Shown here in pieces: positions 57,726-64,000 of a stretch of DNA of 64,000 nucleotides. The position numbers and the translations under genes were made by a program. The stretch's first letter is position 1. Every line of letters begins with the position of its first letter. The notes beneath the pieces were generated by a model. It was given only the letters and a program-made list of their open reading frames with translations, was not told where the DNA came from and did no database searches. The stretch spans positions 124,001-188,000 of the forward strand of contig NZ_MAYH01000050.1 in the NCBI RefSeq assembly GCF_001684975.1, given 5' to 3'. Source of the DNA: Chryseobacterium artocarpi. Its GTDB lineage: Bacteria; Bacteroidota; Bacteroidia; Flavobacteriales; Weeksellaceae.

Positions 57726-58556
57726 TTATAATACTTTAAGTTCTAAATCTATGGTTTTACCGAAAAACTTCTTAGAGATCTTCTCAAAGTTTTTGGTAAG
57801 ATCGGAAAGATAGAAATGGTAATTCGGTTTTGAATTATTGTCATTCAGAAGGTTATATTTATCCAGAATAATCTTCAGATGGTTGGCAACAATATTAGGA
57901 GAATCTATAACACGAACTCTGTTTCCATAGTACTGCTTAATTTCATCAATTAACAGCGGATAATGGGTACATCCCAAAATCAATGTTTCAATATTTTTAA
58001 GTTTATTATTACTCAAATAATTGTAAATAATAGCATGTGTTATCGGATGGTTCTTAAATCCTTCTTCAATGGCTGGAACCAGTAAAGGAGTTGCTAATTC
58101 ATCCACTTTAATCCATTTATTATGCTTTCGGATGCTTTTTTTATAAAGTCCGGAATTCACTGTAGCTTTCGTAGCGATCACTCCAACATTATTATGGATT
58201 TCGTAGGAAACCTTTTCTGCCACAGGGTTGATCACGTCAATAACAGGAACTCTTCCCGCAACAGATTGCATCACTTCATTTAAAGCATTTGCAGTAGCGG
58301 TATTACAGGCAATTACAATCGCTTTACAGTTCTGCTCCAGCAGGAAATTCGTGATTTTTGTAGAATATTCTATAATCGCGTCTTTTGATTTTTCGCCATA
58401 TGGAAGGTGCTTTGTATCTCCAAAATAAATCAGGTCTTCATTGGGAAGAAGTCTTTTAATCTCTTTGGCAACAGTAAGTCCTCCTACCCCACTATCAAAA
58501 ATACCGATAGGCTGGCTGGGTGAAAGATGCGAATAATCTTGTTTTTTAGTTTTCAA
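57726..58556 (-). CDS. murI: glutamate racemase
   Basis: A 276-residue racemase. PIGIFDSGVGGLTVAKEIKR carries the first Asp/Ser, VIACNTATANAL the first catalytic Cys, and LILGCTHYPLLIDEI the second. It makes D-glutamate for peptidoglycan. The start is a TTG at 58556 (MKTKKQDYSHLSP): an earlier TTG at 58577 falls inside the -7 box and cannot be used. Its terminator follows closely. Confidence 0.94.
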   Translation of the reverse strand: MKTKKQDYSHLSPSQPIGIFDSGVGGLTVAKEIKRLLPNEDLIYFGDTKHLPYGEKSKDAIIEYSTKITNFLLEQNCKAIVIACNTATANALNEVMQSVAGRVPVIDVINPVAEKVSYEIHNNVGVIATKATVNSGLYKKSIRKHNKWIKVDELATPLLVPAIEEGFKNHPITHAIIYNYLSNNKLKNIETLILGCTHYPLLIDEIKQYYGNRVRVIDSPNIVANHLKIILDKYNLLNDNNSKPNYHFYLSDLTKNFEKISKKFFGKTIDLELKVL

Positions 58557-58574
58557 ATGAACTGAAATTTTATA

Positions 58575-58582
58575 CAAAATTA
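58575..58582 (-). promoter_or_regulatory. -7 box of murI
   Basis: CAAAATTA on plus reads TAATTTTG on minus, 18 bases before the TTG start at 58556. Confidence 0.6.
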
Positions 58583-58683
58583 ATGAATTTACGTTGTATT
58601 TACATTGTATTATATTATTTAATACAACATTCTTAAAACTACTACAAAGTACTTACGTTAAGTTATAATATATAATATGAGAA

Positions 58684-59808
58684 TTAAACTAAAAATAAAT
58701 CAGAAGCAATTCCGTCCGCCATGAACCAATGTTTTTCAGGAATTTTTAAATGATCATTTTCAACAATCAGAATTCCGTCTGCAATTTTCTGTTTCGTTTC
58801 ATTATTAAAATGCTCAAGAAATCTGTCATTAAATTTCTCTTTCAAACTTTTCATGCCTACTCCCCAAATCGTTCTTAAGCCAATCATAATCATTTCATTA
58901 AATTGGTCTTCCGGAGAAAGAATTTCTTCTTCTTTGGCTAAAAGCTTTTCATTAAGCTTTTTAATGTACTGCTGATTATTGGCAACATTCCAGCTTCTCA
59001 CATCCAATCCGTTATAGGAATGTGCAGATGGACCTATTCCAAGATATTCCTGATACTTCCAATAAGCGGAATTGTGTCTGGAATAGAAACCAGGTTTGGC
59101 AAAATTTGAAACTTCATAATGCTCAAAACCATTATCTTTTAAGAAGTCTGATAAATAATAAAATTCTCTGTTCTGCTCCTCTTCTCTCGGACTTTTCACT
59201 TTTCCTTTTGAAATCCAGTTTTCTAAAGCTGTTTTAGGCTCAACCGTCAAAGCATAAGAGGAAATATGAGGCACTTCCAATGCTATCGTTTTGTGTAAGT
59301 TTTCCTTCCAGATCTCAAGATTGGATGTAGGTGAACCATAAATTAAATCAATACTCAGGTTCTCAAATCCAAAATCCTGAGCTCGCTTTATTGATCCTTC
59401 TGCTTCCGAGGCTGTATGGGCACGATTCATTAATTTCAAATCTTCTTCAAAAAAACTTTGAGTACCGATCGATAGGCGGTTTACAGGGGTTCCGGCAAGT
59501 TGTTTTAGGAAATTCTTATCCAGATCATCCGGATTCGCTTCCAAAGTAATTTCAATATCTTTTTCAAAACTAAAATGATGCAGAACTTCATCTATTAAAG
59601 AATTGATCTCGTCCACTGAAAGAATAGACGGTGTTCCGCCGCCAAAGTATAAAGATTTCAGGTTTTTATTTTGTAATTCACCTTTTCTGAGCTGTATTTC
59701 TGCTTTCATCGCGCGAAGCATTTCGTCCTTAAAATTAAGCGACGTTGAAAAGTGAAAGTTACAATAGCTGCATTTCTGCTTACAGAATGGAATGTGAATA
59801 TATATCAT
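58684..59808 (-). CDS. hemW: radical SAM coproporphyrinogen-III-oxidase-like protein (HemW)
   Basis: A 374-residue radical SAM protein. IYIHIPFCKQKCSYCNFHFS has the CxxxCxxC cluster motif; LYFGGGTPSIL and EANPDDLDKNFL follow, and SRHNSAYWKYQEYLGIGPSA is typical of the HemN/HemW group. HemW is a heme chaperone in other bacteria rather than an oxidase, so the older name misleads. The C-terminal winged-helix region has EMIMIGLRTIWGVGMKSL. The ATG comes directly after a hairpin and its T run, and a -7 box overlaps that hairpin. Confidence 0.93.
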   Translation of the reverse strand: MIYIHIPFCKQKCSYCNFHFSTSLNFKDEMLRAMKAEIQLRKGELQNKNLKSLYFGGGTPSILSVDEINSLIDEVLHHFSFEKDIEITLEANPDDLDKNFLKQLAGTPVNRLSIGTQSFFEEDLKLMNRAHTASEAEGSIKRAQDFGFENLSIDLIYGSPTSNLEIWKENLHKTIALEVPHISSYALTVEPKTALENWISKGKVKSPREEEQNREFYYLSDFLKDNGFEHYEVSNFAKPGFYSRHNSAYWKYQEYLGIGPSAHSYNGLDVRSWNVANNQQYIKKLNEKLLAKEEEILSPEDQFNEMIMIGLRTIWGVGMKSLKEKFNDRFLEHFNNETKQKIADGILIVENDHLKIPEKHWFMADGIASDLFLV

Positions 59809-59836
59809 AAAAAAAGCCCTGAAAAAATTCAGAGCT
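59809..59836 (-). terminator. hairpin with T run between porP and hemW
   Basis: On minus, AGCTCTGAA, loop TTTT and TTCAGGGCT form nine pairs (one wobble), then TTTTTT abuts the hemW ATG. It can end porP transcripts. The adjoining -7 box would start hemW mRNA inside the left arm, so hemW messages may not form it. Confidence 0.6.
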
Positions 59837-59844
59837 CAAATTTA
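59837..59844 (-). promoter_or_regulatory. -7 box of hemW next to the terminator stem
   Basis: CAAATTTA on plus reads TAAATTTG on minus. It ends one base before the left arm of the hairpin. Confidence 0.5.
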
Positions 59845-59859
59845 TTTAAATTAAATTGA

Positions 59860-60810
59860 TTAATATCTATATCCTCTAACATTAATAAAGTTATCGAAGT
59901 TATAACCAAGACCAATCATGAAACTGTTTCCTCCATATTTCTGAATATCAGATAATCCAAGGTTGTAAGTAGCACCAATCATGAACTTGTTGAATCTTAC
60001 TTTTACAATTGGAGCAATTTCCAACTGCTGGCTGTCGAATCTGTTTTGAGCAGCTCTATAGCTTACCCCAAAAGAGAATGCGTTGATATCATTAGAGAAT
60101 GTAGCCATTAGGTTATAATCCATTACTCTTGTTGAGTTTGTATTCAGGTTGATCATCGCAGCCGGAGTCAACATGATGTTATCAGCAATATGCCAGTTAT
60201 ATCCTAAATTTAAGAAGAACTTAATCGGAGAAGGCTCGTATCCGTTTACAATAGGTTTATCGTTACCTAAAGCAATATCGTTTACGGAAACTCCTGCAAA
60301 TAGGTTTCTATAAGTAGCCGCTAAACCGAAGTTTGCATATGCCATGAAAATATTACTTTCTTTTCCTACTAATAGTGGGTCATTCTGTTCTTCAGTATTG
60401 ATTTTTGAGTAATCAAAATTTCTGTTGTAAAAACTTACACTGGTACCGAAAGAGAATTGATCTTTTCTGTCTCCCTCACTACTTAGTGGAATAAAGTATG
60501 AAGCACCTGCTGTAACACCGCCAGAAGATTCTGCTCCGTTACTGTCTCTGAATACTGTAAGACCGGCACCTACTCTATCGAATATATTAGCATTGATTCC
60601 CACTGATTGTACGTTCGGGGATTCGCTGAATTTTGAAAATTGCTTTTGATAAATGGCATTGAGCTGTACGTAGTCTGTTTTACCGTACTGAGCTGGGTTG
60701 AACAGGAAATCACCATCCAAAAGATACTGTTGATAATATGGTAGTGATTCTTGTGCTTTGTATGCATTTGACAAAAGAGCTAAACATACGATAGCATATA
60801 GTTTTCTCAT
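59860..60810 (-). CDS. PorP/SprF-family type IX secretion membrane protein
   Basis: A 316-residue outer-membrane protein. Signal MRKLYAIVCLALLSNAYKAQ; an earlier TTG at 60828 lies at the promoter. The start of the mature chain, YYQQYLLDGDFLFNPAQYG, with NPA, and the repeating strands (VGAGLTVFRDSNG, GASYFIPLSSEGDR, FGVSYRAAQNRF, FMIGLGYNFDNF) are typical of PorP/SprF. These proteins tether cargo or adhesins at the type IX translocon or the surface. The usual partner, a large gliding-type adhesin, is not adjacent. Confidence 0.92.
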   Translation of the reverse strand: MRKLYAIVCLALLSNAYKAQESLPYYQQYLLDGDFLFNPAQYGKTDYVQLNAIYQKQFSKFSESPNVQSVGINANIFDRVGAGLTVFRDSNGAESSGGVTAGASYFIPLSSEGDRKDQFSFGTSVSFYNRNFDYSKINTEEQNDPLLVGKESNIFMAYANFGLAATYRNLFAGVSVNDIALGNDKPIVNGYEPSPIKFFLNLGYNWHIADNIMLTPAAMINLNTNSTRVMDYNLMATFSNDINAFSFGVSYRAAQNRFDSQQLEIAPIVKVRFNKFMIGATYNLGLSDIQKYGGNSFMIGLGYNFDNFINVRGYRY

Positions 60811-60833
60811 AACAAATCTTGATTTCAATTCAA

Positions 60834-60841
60834 CAAATATA
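60834..60841 (-). promoter_or_regulatory. -7 box of porP
   Basis: CAAATATA on plus reads TATATTTG on minus, 23 bases before the ATG at 60810. Confidence 0.6.
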
Positions 60842-60861
60842 AAAAAAATCTCAATATATTT

Positions 60862-61935
60862 TTAGTTTTCCAAATAATTTCTCCATTTTTTTACAGCATC
60901 CGCCATATCTTTGGGCATTGGGCTTTCAAAATATAATTCCTTTTTTGTTGTTGGGTGTATAAATCCAAGGGTATGTGCATGCAAAGCATGTCTTGGCAAA
61001 ATTTCAAAGACATTTTTAATAAATTGTTTGTATTTTGGAAGATTCACTCCTCTTAAAGGAGTATGCCCTTCATACCTCTCATCATTGAATAAAGTATGCC
61101 CGATATGTTTGAAATGAGCCCTGATCTGGTGTGTTCTACCGGTTTCAAGCTTACATTCCACCCAGGTCATATATTTGAATCTTTCCAACACTTTATAGTG
61201 AGTAACGGCATGTTTTCCCTGGCTTCCATCTTCGTAAACAGACATCTGCATTCTGTTTTTAGGATGTCTTCCAATATGTCCTCTAATCGTTCCTTCTTCA
61301 TCCTTAGGATTTCCCCATACAAAAGCCCAATACAGTCTTTTAGTCGTTCGGTTGAAAAACTGTTTTGCAAGAAAACTTAATGCATACTCATTTTTAGCAA
61401 TCACCAGAAGACCAGAAGTATCTTTATCAATCCTGTGAACAAGTCCTACCCTGTCAAGATCTGACTTTTGTCCGTTCTTTTCAAAATGATATGCTAAAGC
61501 ATTTACCAATGTACCATCCCAATTCCCGTGTCCCGGATGAACTACCATTCCCGGTTCTTTATCTACTACTACCAGATCATCATCTTCATAAACGATATTT
61601 ATAGGGATATCCTGTGGAATAATCACATTTTCCCTTGGCGGACGGGTTAGCAATATAGAGATCTTATCTCCAGGTTTCACTCGGTAATTCTGCTTTACGG
61701 CAGTACCATTCACTATAACGTTTCCAGCCCTACAGGTTTGAGAAATTTTATTCCTTGAAGAATTCTGGCGATGTATTAAAAGAAATTTATCAATTCTTAA
61801 TGACTCCTGTCCAGGATCTACAGTGATATTAAGATGTTCATATAAACCTTTATTTTCCTCATCAATATCGATGTTATCAATACTATTGGAATCCAATAAT
61901 TCTTCGTCTAAAAAATCTTCGTTATCTTCTGACAT
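60862..61935 (-). CDS. rluD: 23S rRNA pseudouridine synthase RluD-type
   Basis: A 357-residue enzyme from ATG 61935. An acidic N-terminus (about 1-35) is followed by an S4 domain (about 45-105, RIDKFLLIHRQNSSRNKISQ) and the catalytic domain: VHRIDKDTSGLLVIAK holds the catalytic Asp. YVECKLETGRTHQIRAHF-like stretch and HALHAHTLGFIHP follow. RluD-type enzymes make three pseudouridines in helix 69 of 23S rRNA. The PASTA-protein gene lies 72 bases upstream on the same strand and may be cotranscribed. Confidence 0.92.
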   Translation of the reverse strand: MSEDNEDFLDEELLDSNSIDNIDIDEENKGLYEHLNITVDPGQESLRIDKFLLIHRQNSSRNKISQTCRAGNVIVNGTAVKQNYRVKPGDKISILLTRPPRENVIIPQDIPINIVYEDDDLVVVDKEPGMVVHPGHGNWDGTLVNALAYHFEKNGQKSDLDRVGLVHRIDKDTSGLLVIAKNEYALSFLAKQFFNRTTKRLYWAFVWGNPKDEEGTIRGHIGRHPKNRMQMSVYEDGSQGKHAVTHYKVLERFKYMTWVECKLETGRTHQIRAHFKHIGHTLFNDERYEGHTPLRGVNLPKYKQFIKNVFEILPRHALHAHTLGFIHPTTKKELYFESPMPKDMADAVKKWRNYLEN

Positions 61936-62007
61936 TGTATTTATTTTTTTACACAAAAGGCTTCAACATTTGCAGTTGAAGCCAGTATTTATAATATTAA
62001 TATGTTT

Positions 62008-63102
62008 TTATTCTACGACTACTTTCTTAGCCTTTGGTTTTTGAGCAGGCTGTTGTGTAGTGGTTGAAGCTGCAGGTTTAGCTGCGCTTCCTGCATTAGC
62101 AGAATTATTAGTAGAAGTTTTAGGCTTCTCAGTTCCTGAGTTCGAAGGCTTAGGAGTTGTTGACTGAGGTTTAGGAGTCTCAGTTTTTGGCGCTTCTACT
62201 TTTGGAGTTTCTCTTTTTGGAGCCGGTGGAGGAACCACAGGTGCTTCATACACAGGTTCGTTATGAACTTCCTCATATCGTACAGGTGGTAAGGAAGTAT
62301 CTACCTTCATACGATAAATAGAGTTCAGCTGTTCTACTTTTGCTCTAAGCTCTGCTGGAGTTCTCTTACTAGCCCAAAGGTCAATCTGCATTCCTTGGTC
62401 ACGAACATCTCCCGGAGCAGGATCCTGATAGTAAATGATATCAGATTCATCCTTACCTCCATCTTCGTGTTCTACCAATCCTACTTCAAACATACTCTTC
62501 GTAATGACAGCTCTGGCTTCTTTTACAGAAAGTCCCACCACATTAGGAATTGAGATATTTCTCATTGGTCCTGATCCTACCACTACATCAATAACGGAGA
62601 ATCTAGGTAAACGGGCACCCGGATTTACAGCATTTCCTTTATATAAAATTCTTAAAAGGGCATCCTTTTGAATACTAGGCTCATAAATAGTGTCTCCAAT
62701 TTTAAGACCTACCTGATCCAATCTCTGGAAAGCAAGACCTGAATACTTATTAATTACATCCGGAACAGCAATCTGAGCCCATGTTCTAGGGTTCACTTTA
62801 AGACGTACCGTTCTTCCATCCTTCACACGGGAACCCGGTGCCGGATAGATTTGTAAAACCTGAAATGGTCTGTATTTCGGGTCATAATTGGCGCTGTCTA
62901 CTTCATATTCCAAACCTGTATCATCTAAAATTTTAACAGCATCATGCACAGATTTATTAACTACATTGGGAACAGGGATCTCCTGTCCGTGATTAGTATG
63001 GTACTCCAACCAGCGAAACGTAAGCCATACAAGACCCACGAAAACACCGACAGCCACTACTAAATTCAGTAAAACTTTCCAATTGAAAAGTGATTTAAGC
63101 AT
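62008..63102 (-). CDS. PASTA-domain membrane protein
   Basis: A 364-residue protein. One transmembrane helix (about 10-30, VLLNLVVAVGVFVGLVWLTF) is followed by three PASTA domains (about 45-115, 117-185 and 188-255) with VPNVVNKSVHDAVKILDD, VPDVINKYSGLAFQRL and IPNVVGLSVKEARAVI. The last ~110 residues are a Pro/Thr/Lys-rich tail. PASTA repeats bind peptidoglycan or muropeptides. No kinase domain is present. It is divergent from ddl, a cell-wall gene. The ATG at 63102 is preferred over a GTG at 63171, which is upstream of the -7 box. Confidence 0.9.
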   Translation of the reverse strand: MLKSLFNWKVLLNLVVAVGVFVGLVWLTFRWLEYHTNHGQEIPVPNVVNKSVHDAVKILDDTGLEYEVDSANYDPKYRPFQVLQIYPAPGSRVKDGRTVRLKVNPRTWAQIAVPDVINKYSGLAFQRLDQVGLKIGDTIYEPSIQKDALLRILYKGNAVNPGARLPRFSVIDVVVGSGPMRNISIPNVVGLSVKEARAVITKSMFEVGLVEHEDGGKDESDIIYYQDPAPGDVRDQGMQIDLWASKRTPAELRAKVEQLNSIYRMKVDTSLPPVRYEEVHNEPVYEAPVVPPPAPKRETPKVEAPKTETPKPQSTTPKPSNSGTEKPKTSTNNSANAGSAAKPAASTTTQQPAQKPKAKKVVVE

Positions 63103-63128
63103 ACTTAAAAATACTTTAATTACAACGG

Positions 63129-63136
63129 CAAATATA
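63129..63136 (-). promoter_or_regulatory. -7 box of the PASTA protein gene
   Basis: CAAATATA on plus reads TATATTTG on minus, 26 bases before the ATG at 63102. Confidence 0.6.
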
Positions 63137-63228
63137 GCTAATAATTTTAGAATGCGCTTTTTATTTAACACAATTCATTTTTGATTTGAAAATTTCCCGA
63201 TTTCCCATATTGCAATACATAAAATGTT

Positions 63229-63236
63229 TAAATTTG
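63229..63236 (+). promoter_or_regulatory. -7 box of ddl
   Basis: TAAATTTG matches the consensus and lies 16 bases before the first ATG (63253) and 22 before the second (63259). Confidence 0.6.
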
Positions 63237-63258
63237 CCTCAATTGATACTATATGGTT

Positions 63259-64000
63259 ATGAACAAAAAAAGTGTTGCTGTAGTAATGGGGGGCTATTCT
63301 GATGAATATGTTGTATCCTTAAAAAGCGGACAGTTGATCTATGATTCCTTAGACAGAAATCTGTATGACGTATATAAAGTAGTAGTCCTTAAAGATGAAT
63401 GGTATTTTTTAGGAGAAAATGATAAAAAATACGAAATCAACAGAGGAGATTTTTCTGTTACGTTAGATAATGGAGATACTTTAAAATTTGATGTCTGCTT
63501 CAATATCATCCACGGAACTCCTGGTGAAAACGGAATTCTTCAGGCTTATTGGGACGCAATCGGTCAGCAATATACAGGATGCGATTTTTACCAAAGCGCT
63601 CTTACATTTAATAAAAAAGACACTCTTGCTGTCCTTTCAAAATATGGAATTCCTTCCGCAAAAAGTATTTATTTAAGACAAGGTGAAAACATTGATGTTG
63701 ATACGATCGTAGAAGAGCTTGGTCTTCCATTATTTGTAAAACCAAATCAATCCGGATCTTCTTTGGGAATTTCGAAGGTAAAAGAAAAGTCTGAACTGAT
63801 CGCCGCTACAGAAGTAGCTTTCAAAGAAGATAATGAAATTTTGATCGAAAGTTTCTTAAATGGAATGGAAGTTTCCGTAGGAGTTATCGATTTTAAAGGG
63901 GAAACTATTGTTCTGGGAATCACTGAAATTGTTCCTACGAATGAATTTTTCGATTATGAAGCTAAATATGAAGGAGCTTCTGAAGAAATCACCCCAGCAA
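63259..64000 (+). CDS. ddl: D-alanine--D-alanine ligase (partial, C-terminus beyond window)
   Basis: About 247 codons, open at the right edge. The start is ATG 63259 or 63253. NKKSVAVVMGGYSDEYVVSL is the N-terminal ligase segment, NIIHGTPGENGILQAYW the conserved HG.pGEdG.lQ part, and LPLFVKPNQSGSSLGISKVK the ATP-grasp Lys/Ser loop. LIESFLNGMEVSVGVI follows. It joins two D-Ala for peptidoglycan stems. It is divergent from the PASTA-protein gene. The final third, with the Mg-binding Glu and Asn, is not in the window. Confidence 0.94.
   Translation, partial: MNKKSVAVVMGGYSDEYVVSLKSGQLIYDSLDRNLYDVYKVVVLKDEWYFLGENDKKYEINRGDFSVTLDNGDTLKFDVCFNIIHGTPGENGILQAYWDAIGQQYTGCDFYQSALTFNKKDTLAVLSKYGIPSAKSIYLRQGENIDVDTIVEELGLPLFVKPNQSGSSLGISKVKEKSELIAATEVAFKEDNEILIESFLNGMEVSVGVIDFKGETIVLGITEIVPTNEFFDYEAKYEGASEEITPA

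Overview
This window is chromosomal DNA from a member of the Bacteroidetes, class Flavobacteriia, most like Chryseobacterium and its relatives in the Weeksellaceae. The evidence is AT-rich sequence with weak ribosome binding sites, many promoters with the Bacteroidetes -7 box TAnnTTTG, type IX secretion parts (a PorP/SprF protein and a C-terminal sorting domain), a short NuoG without the molybdopterin domain, methylmalonyl-CoA epimerase, DUF3822 beside rsmD, and a small glycine-glycine leader peptide typical of these genera. No insertion sequence, integrase, CRISPR array or rRNA operon was seen.

Layout. 1-5900: a Na+/H+ antiporter (cut by the left edge), an AraC regulator, a membrane protein, a Tat-exported PhoD-like phosphatase, a DUF5694 protein, a CAU tRNA and methylmalonyl-CoA epimerase, all on the minus strand. 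5950-16400: housekeeping genes on plus (rbfA, a LolC/E-like permease, a type IX-secreted endonuclease I, aroE, a DUF349 protein, ribD, an IMPACT protein, a GNAT protein), with a 55-residue Cys-rich GG-leader peptide and, on minus, a YugP-like peptidase. 16750-31260: a nearly complete complex I operon, nuoA-N, with a secreted protein gene between nuoF and nuoG and seven spacers filled with degenerate, partly self-complementary short repeats.

31430-38480 is the clearest accessory block: a LysM-like protein, a DUF4280 PAAR-like protein, a 1037-residue toxin joining a lambda-endolysin-type (GH104) domain to an M23 peptidase, then two related lipoproteins with a decayed third one between them. It reads as a contractile-injection-type antibacterial toxin with immunity lipoproteins. 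38700-46550 holds a GAF-domain protein, an HD hydrolase fused to a Pycsar-effector membrane domain (no cyclase nearby), and a 1239-residue envelope protein that appears to join a calcineurin-like phosphatase, a possible kinase-like middle region and a beta-barrel.

46680-64000 returns to core genes: a minus-strand group (ruvX, def, DUF5606, mazG, propeller lipoprotein), sixA with an archaemetzincin lipoprotein, a serine hydrolase, a YfcE phosphoesterase, an Smr protein, DUF3822-rsmD, a divergent HxlR/nitroreductase pair with a matched inverted-repeat operator, murI, hemW, porP, rluD, a PASTA protein and the start of ddl.

Best candidates for something little described: the bifunctional peptidoglycan toxin with its immunity cluster, the HD-PycTM fusion, the phosphatase/kinase-like/barrel protein, the GG-leader peptide and the repeat-filled nuo spacers.
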